From Streptomyces colonosanans (GTDB lineage Bacteria; Actinomycetota; Actinomycetes; Streptomycetales; Streptomycetaceae), in NCBI RefSeq assembly GCF_001866645.1, contig NZ_MLYP01000092.1:16283-80282 (forward strand): a stretch of 64,000 nucleotides of DNA, in the 5' to 3' direction. The notes below the pieces were generated by a model. That model was given only the letters and a program-made list of their open reading frames with translations. It was not told the DNA's origin and made no database searches. Within the stretch, counting starts at the first letter, position 1. Each line of letters starts with the position of its first letter. Shown piece by piece: positions 31,864 through 40,836 of the stretch. The position numbers and the translations under genes are program-made.

Positions 31864-32628
31864 ATGACCTCCGGCCGTACCTTCGAAGACCTCGTGCGCG
31901 AAGCCGTCGACGCCTCCGTCGACGGCTGGGACTTCTCCTGGTTCGAGGGCCGGGCCACGGAGGAGCGGCCCCCATGGGGGTACGCGCGGTCGATGGCGGA
32001 CCGGCTCGCGCACGCGTCCGCCGCGCTCGACATCCAGACCGGGGGAGGAGAGGTCCTCTCCTGCGCCCCGACGCTGCCGCCGCTCACCGTCGCCACCGAG
32101 GGCTGGCCGCCGAACGTCGCCAGGGCGACCGCCCTGCTGCACCCGCGCGGCGCCGTGGTCGTGGCCTCACCGGAGGACGCGCCGCTGCCGTTCGCGGACG
32201 CCGCCTTCGACCTCGTCACCAGCCGGCACCCGGTCCGCACGTACTGGCACGAGATCGCCCGCGTCCTGTGCCCGGGCGGCACGTACTTCTCCCAGCAGAT
32301 CGGCCCGGCCAGCGCCTTCGAGGTCGTCGAGTACTTCCTGGGGCCGCAGCCCGAGGAGGTCCGCACCGGCCGCGACCCGCGGCGCGCGCAGGCCGAGGCC
32401 GAGGCGGCGGGCCTCGAGGTGACCGACCTCCAAGAGGCACGGCTGCGCATGGAGTTCCACGACATCGGCGCCGTCGTCCACTTCCTGCGCAAGGTGATCT
32501 GGATGGTCCCGGGATTCACCGTGGAGCAGTACGAGCCCCGGCTCCGGTCCCTGCACGAGCGGATCGAGACCGAGGGGCCCTTCGTCGCCCACAGCACCCG
32601 CTTCCTGATCGAGGCCCGCAAGCGCTGA
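31864..32628 (+). CDS. SAM-dependent class I methyltransferase
   Basis: A 254-residue cytoplasmic methyltransferase. LDIQTGGGEVL is the glycine-rich SAM loop, ATALLHPRGAVVVASPEDAPLPFADAAFDLVTSRH gives the acidic and post-II motifs, and IARVLCPGGTYFSQQIGP motif III. The N-terminal helix FEDLVREAVDASVDGWDFSWFEGRA is typical of a small Streptomyces family of unknown substrate. The ATG at 31864 follows GGAAGGA. It is probably monocistronic. Confidence 0.88.
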   Translation: MTSGRTFEDLVREAVDASVDGWDFSWFEGRATEERPPWGYARSMADRLAHASAALDIQTGGGEVLSCAPTLPPLTVATEGWPPNVARATALLHPRGAVVVASPEDAPLPFADAAFDLVTSRHPVRTYWHEIARVLCPGGTYFSQQIGPASAFEVVEYFLGPQPEEVRTGRDPRRAQAEAEAAGLEVTDLQEARLRMEFHDIGAVVHFLRKVIWMVPGFTVEQYEPRLRSLHERIETEGPFVAHSTRFLIEARKR

Positions 32629-32902
32629 TGCGCGTGAGCAAAACCACGCGGGCGGTACCGCACCGCGGCGGGGTCAAGCGCGCGTTCCTGCCGCGGGTCA
32701 CCCACCCGGGGTATGGGGCGACAAGGTGACGACTGTCTCACCGGCACGCGGAAGCCACGCGAACACCTCGGGATCCGGCCGGATCACCCGGGCATGCGCT
32801 GTGAATCGGCCAAGATGACGCGCTGAACGAGCGCCTCCGTGGCCACCGCCACGTCGCCGCACGATTTCGGAGAGTAGTTGTGGCGCGCCGATGGACGCAG
32901 CA

Positions 32903-32980
32903 TCACTCACGAAGGGTTATGGTGGGAACCCCCCCTCGGGCCGGTCCGTCTCCCCCCCACGGACCGGCCCGTTTTCTTTC
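32903..32980 (+). ncRNA. 6C small RNA
   Basis: Two C-rich loops characterise this actinobacterial RNA. First GGTGGGAACCCCCCCTC, then a 13-bp perfect stem (CGGGCCGGTCCGT at 32937-32949 with its complement at 32959-32971) whose loop is a run of Cs, followed by TTTTCTTT. The run of at least six C residues twice and the strong terminator stem match the 6C motif. The exact 5' end is uncertain. The rest of 32629-33314 shows no gene with proper codon bias. Confidence 0.82.
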
Positions 32981-33314
32981 CCCTCATTCGCGCCCCCCTC
33001 GCGCGCCCCTCCCTCTGGCCCGCCAGACCGCCCTTCGCGCGTCCTCCGTACGGCCCGCCCGGCCGCCCGCCACACCACGTCCGGCACCCTCACTCCCGGA
33101 CGAAGGTTCCCCGTATCCCCGTCCGGAACCGGACGGGAAACCGCCGTTTCCGCCTGCGAAATCAGGACGGACCCCCGACGCCTTTGGCGAGAGGCCCGCG
33201 TTCTCCGGAGGTAGGCTTCGGCTCCGGGGACCGCCATCCGACGGGGACCGCCATCTGACGGGGATCGCGCACGCCCGTACCTGATCTGATCTGCACGGAG
33301 GGGCTGACAATCAC

Positions 33315-34088
33315 GTGAACCTGCGCGACAAGCTGCGCGGTCTGCTGGTCAGGCTGTACGCACGCCGGGTGGAAGGCCACCTGGACCACGCTCAGGTGCC
33401 CAAGCACATCGGCGTCATCATGGACGGCAACCGTCGCTGGGCGAAGGCGGCGGGCTCGACCACCGCGCAGGGCCACCGGGCCGGGGCCGACAAGATCGAG
33501 GAGTTCCTCGGCTGGTGTGCCGAGACGGACGTCGAGGTGGTCACGCTGTGGCTGCTGTCGACGGACAACTTCGACAGGCCTGCCGAGGAACTGGGCCCGC
33601 TCCTCGGCATCATCGAGGACGTCGTCCGCTCCCTCGCCGCCGACGGCCGCTGGCGCGTGCACCACGTGGGCGCGCGCGACCTGCTCCCCTCGCCGATGCA
33701 GAACGCCCTCAAGGAAGCCGAGGAGTCCACCGCCCACGTCGACGGGATACTCGTCAACGTCGCCATCGCCTACGGCGGACGCCAGGAGATCGCCGACGCC
33801 GTGCGCTCCATGATGCTCGACGCCAAGGACAAGGGCACCTCGATGGAGGACCTCGCCGAGTCCGTCGACATCGACATGATCGGCAAGCACCTCTACACCA
33901 GCGACCAGCCCGACCCCGAGCTGGTGATCCGTACCAGTGGCGAGCAGCGCCTGTCCGGCTTCATGCTCTGGCAGACCGCCCACTCGGAGTACTACTTCTG
34001 CGAGGTCTACTGGCCGGCCTTCCGCAAGGTCGACTTCCTGCGCGCGCTGCGTGACTACGCTGCGCGACACCGCCGCTTCGGCGGCTGA
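33315..34088 (+). CDS. uppS: Isoprenyl transferase / undecaprenyl diphosphate synthase
   Basis: A 257-residue cis-prenyltransferase that condenses isopentenyl diphosphate onto an allylic primer to make the polyprenyl carrier lipid for cell-wall synthesis. HIGVIMDGNRRWAK has the catalytic Asp37; STDNFDRPAEEL and the C-terminal DPELVIRTSGEQRLSGFMLWQTAHSEYYF-PAFRKVDF segment bind the substrate. The GTG at 33315 follows GGAGGGG at a longer-than-usual distance. Full length. Confidence 0.95.
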   Translation: MNLRDKLRGLLVRLYARRVEGHLDHAQVPKHIGVIMDGNRRWAKAAGSTTAQGHRAGADKIEEFLGWCAETDVEVVTLWLLSTDNFDRPAEELGPLLGIIEDVVRSLAADGRWRVHHVGARDLLPSPMQNALKEAEESTAHVDGILVNVAIAYGGRQEIADAVRSMMLDAKDKGTSMEDLAESVDIDMIGKHLYTSDQPDPELVIRTSGEQRLSGFMLWQTAHSEYYFCEVYWPAFRKVDFLRALRDYAARHRRFGG

Positions 34089-34129
34089 TCACTCCCCGCC
34101 ACGGCCCGCCGGGCACCCCTCGCCACGGC

Positions 34130-34190
34130 GGTCCGGGCACGAGTCAGGGCGGGCCGGGCACGAGTCAGGGCGGTCCGGGCATTCCCGTCA
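34130..34190 (+). repeat. 21-bp tandem repeats between uppS and phoH
   Basis: Two and a half copies of a 21-base unit containing CCGGGCACGAGTCAGGGC. The 440-bp gap 34089-34528 otherwise holds two perfect hairpins: GACACCCG/CGGGTGTC (34327-34347) and GTGGACGGC/GCCGTCCAC (34356-34378). No gene is seen in it. Confidence 0.75.
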
Positions 34191-34528
34191 CCGCGGCCGG
34201 GCACCCCGCACACTCCGGAACGTTCTTCACCCGTTCAGGGGGCAGACGTCCCCGATGAGTTCACCGAGGCGCCAGCGCACGCCGTGGCATGGCGGCGCAT
34301 GTTCGAGGGCATAAGGGAAGCAGGTCGACACCCGAACCACGGGTGTCGTATCTCAGTGGACGGCACAGGGCCGTCCACCCGGGAGGCCCTTTGCACCCAG
34401 CCCGACCGTGTGGTCACCGCACGGAGGAAGCGGCGGAGGGCCGGTTCCCGGCCCGCGCATCGCGGCCGGCAACCGGTCCAGGTCCTACTCGTCGCTCCCC
34501 GACCTCATCCGAGGGGGTACGTCCTTCC

Positions 34529-35854
34529 GTGGTGACCAGCGCAAAGCGCCCCAAGCCAGACCGGCGCACCTATGTTCTCGACACCAGCGTCCTGCTGGCC
34601 GACCCGAACGCCATGAGCCGCTTCGAGGAGCACGAGGTCGTGCTCCCGATCGTCGTGGTCACGGAGCTGGAGGCCAAGCGGCACCATCCCGAACTCGGCT
34701 ACTTCGCCCGGCAGGCCCTGCGCCTGCTGGACGACTACCGCGTGAGTCACGGCCGCCTCGACGCCCCCATCCCGATCGGTGACCTCGGCGGGACCCTCCG
34801 GGTCGAGCTCAACCATTCGGACCCCGGTGTCCTGCCCACCGGCTACCGCCTGGGGGACAACGACTCCCGCATCCTCGCGGTCGCCCGCAACCTGCAGGCC
34901 GAGGGGTTCGACGTCACCGTCGTGTCGAAGGACCTCCCGCTCAGGATCAAGGCGTCCTCCGTCGGCCTCATCGCCGAGGAGTACCGGGCGGAGCTGGCCA
35001 TCACGGACTCCTCCGGCTGGACCGGGATGTCCGAGCTGACGCTGCCCGGTGAGCAGGTCGACATCCTCTTCGAGGAAGGGCACGTGCACGTCCCCGAGGC
35101 CGCCGGCCTCCCCGTGCACACCGGCCTGCGGATCCGGTCGGAGCGGGGGAAGGCGCTGGGGCGGGTGACGCCCGAGGGCATGGTCCGCCTGGTGCGCGGG
35201 GACCGGGAGGTGTTCGGCATCAAGGGCCGCAGCGCCGAGCAGCGGATCGCCCTCGACCTGCTGCTCGACCCGGACGTCGGGATCGTGTCGATGGGCGGCC
35301 GGGCCGGCACCGGCAAGTCGGCGCTGGCGCTGTGCGCGGGCCTGGAGGCGGTGCTGGAGCGCAGGCAGCACCGGAAGGTGATGGTCTTCCGGCCGCTGTA
35401 CGCGGTGGGCGGGCAGGAACTCGGCTATCTGCCGGGCACCGAGGCCGAGAAGATGAGCCCCTGGGCACAGGCGGTCTTCGACACGCTGTCCGCGGTCACC
35501 AGCCGCGAGGTCATCGAAGAGGTCACCGCCCGCGGCATGCTGGAGGTCCTTCCGCTCACCCACATCCGCGGCCGCTCGCTCCACGACGCCTTCGTGATCG
35601 TGGACGAGGCCCAGTCGCTCGAACGGAACGTCCTGCTGACCGTTCTGTCCCGGATCGGACCGAACTCACGGGTCGTTCTGACCCATGACGTGGCCCAGCG
35701 GGACAACCTGCGGGTCGGCCGGTACGACGGAGTCGTCGCCGTCGTGGAGAAGTTGAAGGGGCATCCGCTCTTCGCGCATGTCACCCTCACCCGGTCCGAG
35801 AGGTCCAGGATTGCCGCGCTTGTGACCGAAATGCTGGAAGACGTACCGATGTGA
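34529..35854 (+). CDS. phoH2: PhoH-like protein with N-terminal PIN domain
   Basis: A 441-residue two-domain protein. The PIN nuclease domain (about 10-150) begins TYVLDTSVLLADP, has the acidic VTELEAKRHH and continues to NDSRILAVARNL. The PhoH ATPase domain (about 210-440) has Walker A GRAGTGKSALAL near residue 255 and Walker B AFVIVDEAQS. The PIN-PhoH pair is described as a sequence-specific RNA helicase/RNase in actinomycetes. The GTG at 34529 follows GAGGGGG. Two hairpins in the leader may influence expression. Confidence 0.92.
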   Translation: MVTSAKRPKPDRRTYVLDTSVLLADPNAMSRFEEHEVVLPIVVVTELEAKRHHPELGYFARQALRLLDDYRVSHGRLDAPIPIGDLGGTLRVELNHSDPGVLPTGYRLGDNDSRILAVARNLQAEGFDVTVVSKDLPLRIKASSVGLIAEEYRAELAITDSSGWTGMSELTLPGEQVDILFEEGHVHVPEAAGLPVHTGLRIRSERGKALGRVTPEGMVRLVRGDREVFGIKGRSAEQRIALDLLLDPDVGIVSMGGRAGTGKSALALCAGLEAVLERRQHRKVMVFRPLYAVGGQELGYLPGTEAEKMSPWAQAVFDTLSAVTSREVIEEVTARGMLEVLPLTHIRGRSLHDAFVIVDEAQSLERNVLLTVLSRIGPNSRVVLTHDVAQRDNLRVGRYDGVVAVVEKLKGHPLFAHVTLTRSERSRIAALVTEMLEDVPM

Positions 35855-36265
35855 CCTGATCACCCAATACGTGGTAGCTACTTGCCAGTTGGCGCCGTTC
35901 GGCAAAAATGGAAAGCCTAGCCGGGCGGCGCCTTCGCGTGTGGCGGATTCCGGGAATCCCCCGGACCAAGGGGATGTGAGCTTTCACACGCAACGCGGAA
36001 TTGCCACCCGGTGTCGGGTTGCGGCAGAGTCTCGTTCCTGTCAGGCCCCGCATACGGCACAGCGGTACCCCCAGCGGTAGCGCGCAACCAAAGCACCAAC
36101 TCCATAGAGCCGTCGTATGCCGCCCGAGCTTCACGCTGCGCTTCCTTGAGGGGAGTTGCCCACCGGGCCCGTGCCTCCCGTGACCCCGCTGTTGGGAGGC
36201 CAGTGTCAAGGGCACGATTGCGTCCGCCAGGGTCACCGAAGCGGGCGATGCTGGAAGGAAACCGT

Positions 36266-37000
36266 GTGAGCCGCATTTCGGTCCGGGGATTCGCAGTGGT
36301 CTCGGCCACGGCGGTCACCGCTGTCGGAAGCGTCGTCGGAGTCGCCTCGGGCAGCATGGCCCAGCCCAACGACGCCGAGGCGACGGCAAACGACTCGACG
36401 CTCCTCCTCGCGGACATCCCCGCCGGAGAGCAGGCCCAGGTACAGACCGCGTCCCTGACGCAGCAGGCCGACGTCCAAGCCATCGCCGCGGACGCGAGCG
36501 CCAAGAAGGACGCCGAGGCGACGGCCCGCAAGCAGGCGGCTGCCGACGCGATCGCGAAGCAGCAGGCCGCCAAGAAGGCCGAGGAGGACGCCAAGGCACG
36601 CAAGGAGGCGGCGGAGAAGGCCAGCCGCGCCGCCGCGCGCGCCAAGGCCGAGGCCACCACCGCCAGCGCCAGTGCCAGCGCTTCCAGCTTCCCCGTCCAG
36701 AGCTCGTACACCGTCGCGCAGATCCAGGCGATGGCGCGCCAGATGGTGCCGGCCGGCCAGTTCCAGTGCTTCAGCAACATCGTGGACCACGAGTCGAGCT
36801 GGAACTACCACGCCGTCAACGCCTCCTCCGGTGCGTACGGTCTCTTCCAGGCGCTCCCGGCCGGCAAGTACGTCTCCGCCGGTGCCGACTGGCAGACCAA
36901 CCCCGCCACGCAGATCAAGTGGGGCCTCAACTACATGAACGGCCGTTACGGCAGCCCCTGCCAGGCCTGGTCGTTCTGGCAGGCCAACCACTGGTACTGA
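36266..37000 (+). CDS. Secreted transglycosylase SLT-type protein
   Basis: A 244-residue exported protein. The signal peptide ends at about residue 36 (ASGSMA). A Lys/Ala/Glu-rich coiled coil (about 75-125) is followed by a lysozyme-like domain: IVDHESSWNYHAVNASSGAYGLFQALPAGKY, with the catalytic Glu in HESSW, and ATQIKWGLNYMNGRYG-PCQAWSFW. It probably cleaves peptidoglycan. The GTG at 36266 was chosen because GGAAGGA lies six bases upstream. The 411-bp leader region 35855-36265 contains a TTGCC/GGCAA inverted repeat (about 35882-35906) but no riboswitch I can identify. Confidence 0.85.
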   Translation: MSRISVRGFAVVSATAVTAVGSVVGVASGSMAQPNDAEATANDSTLLLADIPAGEQAQVQTASLTQQADVQAIAADASAKKDAEATARKQAAADAIAKQQAAKKAEEDAKARKEAAEKASRAAARAKAEATTASASASASSFPVQSSYTVAQIQAMARQMVPAGQFQCFSNIVDHESSWNYHAVNASSGAYGLFQALPAGKYVSAGADWQTNPATQIKWGLNYMNGRYGSPCQAWSFWQANHWY

Positions 37001-37040
37001 GCCGGGAGCCCCCCGCCCGCGCGCGGTCGCTCAACCTCAC

Positions 37041-37073
37041 GAAGCCCCTCACCGTCTAACGGTGAGGGGCTTC
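37041..37073 (+). terminator. Terminator hairpin after the transglycosylase gene
   Basis: A perfect 15-bp stem GAAGCCCCTCACCGT with its complement and a CTA loop, followed by GGTTGTT. Confidence 0.9.
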
Positions 37074-37175
37074 GGTTGTTCACGCTCGTAGGCCCTCTCC
37101 ATGTACCGTCGGAACGGACGACTCCAGGGGGGAGTGGTGAGAAGCACCCGGGTACACGGGGGAAGAGGACGGTTC

Positions 37176-38495
37176 ATGTCACAAGTGCCAGGGTGGCTCG
37201 GGCGGATCGGCACCGGTCTTACCCAGATGGGTGAGCGGCTGGACGAACGCCGCGCCGAGGTCGAGAAGGAGCACACCGAAGGCGACCCACCCCCGGTGGT
37301 GGACCATGTCCCGCCACCCCCGGCATACGCCCCCGATGTACCGCCGCAGGCGCGCCCGCACCCCGTCGAGGCGGTGCCCTGGGGCGTAAGGGTGGCGGCC
37401 GAGGCGGGCTGGCGGCTCCTGGTCCTCGCGGGCACGGTCTGGATGCTGATGCGGGTCATCAGCTCCGTACGGCTGGTGGTGCTGGCTTTCGTGGCCGCGC
37501 TGCTCATCACGGCGCTGCTGCAGCCGGCCGTGGCGCGACTGACCCGCTACGGAGTCCCGCGGGGGCTGGCGACGGCGATGACCGCGGTCCTCGGCTTCGT
37601 CGTCATGGGCCTGATCGGGTGGTTCGTGACCTGGCAGGTGATGGAGAACATCGACTCGCTGTCCAGCCAGATCCAGAACGGCATCGACGAGCTGCGCAAG
37701 TGGGCGCTGAACGGCCCCTTCCATGTCACCGACAAGCAGATCAACGAGATCGCGAAGAACCTGCGGAACGCGGTCGGCGCGAACACCGACCAGATCACGT
37801 CGGCGGGTCTGGAGGGCGTCACGGTCGTCGTGGAGTCGATGACGACCATCCTCCTGACGATGTTCTCCACCCTCTTCCTGCTGTACGACGGCCGGCGCAT
37901 CTGGGAGTGGACGCTGAAGCTGGTGCCGGCGGCGGCGCGCCCGGGCGTGGCCGGCGCGGGCCCGCGGGCGTGGCGCACGCTGACGGCCTACGTCCGCGGC
38001 ACGGTGATCGTGGCCATGATCGACGCGATCTTCATCGGTCTGGGGATCTACTTCCTGGACGTCCCGATGGCCGTGCCGCTCGCCGTCTTCATCTTCCTGT
38101 TCTCCTTCATCCCGCTGGTGGGCGCGGTCGCGTCGGGCGCGCTGGCGGTGGTGGTGGCGCTGGTCACCCAGGGCGTCTTCACCGGCGTCATGACCCTGGT
38201 CGTGGTCCTCGCCGTCCAGCAGATCGAGGGGCACGTCCTGCAGCCGTTCATCCTGGGCCGGGCGGTGCGGGTGCATCCGCTGGCGGTGGTCCTGTCGGTG
38301 GCGGCCGGAGGCATGGTCGCGGGCATCGGCGGCGCGGTGGTCGCGGTGCCCCTGGTGGCGGTGGCGAACACCGTGGTGGGCTACCTGCGCACGTACTCGC
38401 CCGTGGTGCCAGCCGTCCAGGCACCCCAGGCGGCGGCCCCGGAACCCGCGGCGCCCGAGCCCGCGGCTGCTGCGTCGTCCAACAGCCCGGCGTAG
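37176..38495 (+). CDS. AI-2E/PerM-family membrane permease
   Basis: A 439-residue membrane protein with the AI-2E transporter family layout. After a 90-residue cytoplasmic head, TM pairs lie at about 97-150, followed by a long amphipathic segment (VMENIDSLSSQIQNGIDELRKW) and five further TM helices to about 400. The pattern FIPLVGAVASG and QQIEGHVLQPFILGRAVRVHPLAVVLSVAAGG is diagnostic. The tail is Ala/Pro-rich. Substrate is unknown; the family includes autoinducer exporters and Na+/H+ antiporters. The ATG at 37176 follows GGGGAAGAGGA. Confidence 0.9.
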   Translation: MSQVPGWLGRIGTGLTQMGERLDERRAEVEKEHTEGDPPPVVDHVPPPPAYAPDVPPQARPHPVEAVPWGVRVAAEAGWRLLVLAGTVWMLMRVISSVRLVVLAFVAALLITALLQPAVARLTRYGVPRGLATAMTAVLGFVVMGLIGWFVTWQVMENIDSLSSQIQNGIDELRKWALNGPFHVTDKQINEIAKNLRNAVGANTDQITSAGLEGVTVVVESMTTILLTMFSTLFLLYDGRRIWEWTLKLVPAAARPGVAGAGPRAWRTLTAYVRGTVIVAMIDAIFIGLGIYFLDVPMAVPLAVFIFLFSFIPLVGAVASGALAVVVALVTQGVFTGVMTLVVVLAVQQIEGHVLQPFILGRAVRVHPLAVVLSVAAGGMVAGIGGAVVAVPLVAVANTVVGYLRTYSPVVPAVQAPQAAAPEPAAPEPAAAASSNSPA

Positions 38496-38520
38496 CGAAT
38501 CCTCGCCCCGGAACGGCATC

Positions 38521-38552
38521 GGCCCCCGTCCACCCTGAGGTGGACGGGGGCC
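38521..38552. terminator. Bidirectional terminator between the permease and ahpD
   Basis: A perfect 14-bp stem, GGCCCCCGTCCACC with complement, and a CTGA loop; it serves both convergent genes. Confidence 0.88.
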
Positions 38553-38571
38553 GATGGGTTGCGGTCGCGGA

Positions 38572-39105
38572 CTACTCCGCGAGGACCGCCTCCGCGTCCA
38601 GCGTCACGCCGACGGCCTGGATCACCGAAGCGATCTTGAAGGCCTCCTGGACGGTCTCACGGGACATGCCCGCCTTGACCAGCACCTGCTCGTGCGAGTC
38701 CAGGCACATGCCGCAGCCGTTGATCGCCGACACCGCGAACGACCACAGCTCGAAGTCGACCTTCTCGACGCCGGGGTTGCCGATGACGTTCATCCGCAGA
38801 CCCGCGCGCAGGGTGCCGTACTCGTGGTCCGACAGCAGGTGGCGCGTGCGGTAGAAGACGTTGTTCATCGCCATGATGGCGGCCGCGGACTTCGCCGCGG
38901 TGTACGCCTCCGGCGTGAGGTTCGCCTTCGCCTCGGGCTCCAGCTCGCGCAGCACGATCGGCGAGCGCGACGCGATCGCCGTGGCCAGCACGGTGCCCCA
39001 CAGCTGCTGCGCCGGGAGGTCGGAGTTACCGATGACCGAACCCAGGTTGAGCTTCAGGTCCTTGGCGTAGTCCGGGACGGCGGACTTCAGGGAGTCGAGG
39101 GACAC
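38572..39105 (-). CDS. ahpD: Alkyl hydroperoxide reductase AhpD
   Basis: A 177-residue AhpD-fold protein that acts as the reductant of AhpC in actinobacteria. The redox motif INGCGMCLDSHEQ (Cys131, Cys134) is intact, with the His used for proton relay. It follows ahpC by three bases and is cotranscribed. The pair lies divergent from oxyR, which is the known arrangement for peroxide-induced control. Confidence 0.95.
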   Translation of the reverse strand: MSLDSLKSAVPDYAKDLKLNLGSVIGNSDLPAQQLWGTVLATAIASRSPIVLRELEPEAKANLTPEAYTAAKSAAAIMAMNNVFYRTRHLLSDHEYGTLRAGLRMNVIGNPGVEKVDFELWSFAVSAINGCGMCLDSHEQVLVKAGMSRETVQEAFKIASVIQAVGVTLDAEAVLAE

Positions 39106-39108
39106 GAC

Positions 39109-39663
39109 TCACTCACCGGCCAGCAGCTTGACCGCGTCGAGGGTCTCGTCGCCCTTGCTCCAGTTGCACGGGCACAGCTCGTCGGTCTGCAGGGCGTCCA
39201 GGACCCGCAGGACCTCCTTGGGGTTACGGCCGACGGAGCCGGCGGTCACCATGGTGAACTGGATCTCGTTGTTCTGGTCCACGATGAAGACCGCACGCTG
39301 CGCGAAGCCGTCCTCACCCTCGATGCCCAGGGCGCGCATCAGCTCGTGCTTCGAGTCCGCCATCATCGGGAACGGCAGGTCGTGCAGGTCCGCGTGGTCC
39401 TTGCGCCAGGCGTGGTGCACGAACTCGGAGTCACCGGAGAAGCCGAGGACCTGGGCGTCACGGTCGGCGAACTCCTCGTTCAGCTTGCCGAACGCGGCGA
39501 TCTCGGTCGGGCACACGAAGGTGAAGTCCTTGGGCCAGGCGAAGACGATCTTCCACTTGCCCTCGTAGGTCTTGTGGTTGATCTGCTCGAACTCCTTGCC
39601 CTTCTCCAGCGAGACGCAGGCGGTCAGTTCGAACTCGGGGAACTTGTCACCGACAGTGAGCAC
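39109..39663 (-). CDS. ahpC: Peroxiredoxin AhpC
   Basis: A 184-residue typical 2-Cys peroxiredoxin. The peroxidatic Cys51 is in FTFVCPTE, an Arg in the DRDAQVLGFSGDSEFVHHAW region completes the site, and the resolving Cys pair is in ELCPCNW near residue 168. It reduces hydrogen and alkyl peroxides with AhpD as electron donor. The ATG at 39663 follows AAGGAGA. Confidence 0.95.
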   Translation of the reverse strand: MLTVGDKFPEFELTACVSLEKGKEFEQINHKTYEGKWKIVFAWPKDFTFVCPTEIAAFGKLNEEFADRDAQVLGFSGDSEFVHHAWRKDHADLHDLPFPMMADSKHELMRALGIEGEDGFAQRAVFIVDQNNEIQFTMVTAGSVGRNPKEVLRVLDALQTDELCPCNWSKGDETLDAVKLLAGE

Positions 39664-39822
39664 GTGCTCTCCTTGCAGCGAAGAAACACCCCGGTCTCAA
39701 GGCGTTTCTCAATGGGTTGGACTACATCGATCCTGACACAGGTGCATTGATTCGGGAAATAGCTACACTTGGTCATGTTGATCGGTGATGTCTATCAGTG
39801 ACTGTAAGTAAGGAGTACGCCC
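39664..39822. promoter_or_regulatory. ahpC-oxyR divergent control region (OxyR operator expected)
   Basis: A 159-bp AT-richer gap. It holds ATAGCT near 39758, a GATCGGTGATGTCTATC stretch (about 39780-39796) and TAAGGAG before oxyR. ATAG and CTAT elements spaced along one helix face are what OxyR tetramers recognise, but the exact site cannot be fixed by eye. Confidence 0.45.
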
Positions 39823-40785
39823 ATGGCCGGGCCCAGGACCCACGGGCGCCGTCAGCCCAGTCTCGCCCAGCTGCGCGCCTTCTCCGCCGTCGCCGAGCAC
39901 CTCCACTTCCGGGACGCCGCCGCGGCCATCGGCATGAGCCAGCCCGCGCTGTCGGGTGCCGTCTCCGCCCTGGAGGAGGTCCTCGGTGTCACGCTCCTCG
40001 AGCGCACCACCCGCAAGGTGCTCCTCTCGCCCGCCGGCGAGCGCCTCGCCGTCCGGGCCAAGGCGGTGCTGGACGAGGTCGGCGCGCTCATGGAGGAGGC
40101 CGAGGCCGTCCGGGCCCCCTTCACCGGGGCGCTGCGGCTCGGCGTGATCCCGACCGTCGCACCGTACCTCCTGCCCACCGTCCTCAGGCTCGTCCACGAC
40201 CGCTATCCGCAGCTCGACCTCCAGGTCCATGAGGAGCAGACCGCCAGCCTGCTCGACGGTCTCACCAGCGGCCGTCTCGACCTGCTGCTGCTCGCCGTGC
40301 CCCTGGGAGTGCCGGGCGTCGTCGAACTCCCGCTCTTCGACGAGGACTTCGTGCTCGTCACCCCGCTCGACCACCGGCTCGGCGGGCAGGAGGGCATACC
40401 CCGCGACGTGCTGCGCGAGCTGAACCTGCTGCTCCTCGACGAGGGGCACTGCCTGCGCGACCAGGCCCTCGACATCTGCCGCGAGGCCGGCCGGCGGGAC
40501 GCGCCGGTGACCACGACCGCTGCCGGACTGTCCACCCTCGTCCAGTTCGTCGCCGGCGGACTCGGCGTCACCCTGCTGCCGCGTACCGCCCTGAAGGTGG
40601 AGACCACCCGCAGCGACCAGTTGCTCACCGGCTCCTTCGCGGCCCCGGCGCCGACCCGGCGCATCGCCCTCGCCATGCGCGCGGGCGCCGCGCGGGCGGC
40701 GGAGTACACGGAACTGGCCGAGGCGCTCCGCGGAGCGCTCCGGCCGCTGCCCGTACGGGTGTTGGACGCCGAAGCGTCGACCTGA
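39823..40785 (+). CDS. oxyR: OxyR hydrogen-peroxide regulator (LysR family)
   Basis: A 320-residue LysR-type regulator. The HTH is at about 15-65 (LAQLRAFSAVAEHLHFRDAAAAIGMSQPALSGAVSALEE). The effector domain has the redox pair in LDEGHCLRDQALDICREAG (Cys210 and Cys219), which forms the peroxide-sensing disulfide in OxyR. It is divergent from ahpCD. The ATG at 39823 follows TAAGGAG. The same orientation is known in S. coelicolor. Confidence 0.95.
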   Translation: MAGPRTHGRRQPSLAQLRAFSAVAEHLHFRDAAAAIGMSQPALSGAVSALEEVLGVTLLERTTRKVLLSPAGERLAVRAKAVLDEVGALMEEAEAVRAPFTGALRLGVIPTVAPYLLPTVLRLVHDRYPQLDLQVHEEQTASLLDGLTSGRLDLLLLAVPLGVPGVVELPLFDEDFVLVTPLDHRLGGQEGIPRDVLRELNLLLLDEGHCLRDQALDICREAGRRDAPVTTTAAGLSTLVQFVAGGLGVTLLPRTALKVETTRSDQLLTGSFAAPAPTRRIALAMRAGAARAAEYTELAEALRGALRPLPVRVLDAEAST

Positions 40786-40788
40786 GGC

Positions 40789-40827
40789 GCGCGTGCGGGC
40801 CCCTCCCCGGCGGGGGCCCGCACGCGC
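40789..40827. terminator. Terminator between oxyR and the ABC permease
   Basis: A perfect 15-bp GC stem, GCGCGTGCGGGCCCC with complement, closing two convergent units. Confidence 0.88.
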
Positions 40828-40836
40828 GGCCGGCGA

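Noticed and set aside
32878..33284. Several 100-130 codon frames overlapping the 6C RNA
   Set aside because: All are Pro/Arg-rich translations of GC-rich non-coding DNA; three frames are open at once.
35855..36265. Possible c-di-AMP (ydaO-type) riboswitch before the secreted transglycosylase gene
   Set aside because: Streptomyces often has one in front of cell-wall hydrolases, but the GGGGTGAATC and CCGAACCCGTCAGCTAACC-type elements are absent. Only a TTGCC/GGCAA inverted repeat is visible.
39829..39850. GGGCCC...GGACCC...GGGCGC series at the start of oxyR
   Set aside because: It resembles the Tad-regulon box, but lies inside the coding region, lacks the 12-bp step and has no -10 box about 38 bp downstream.
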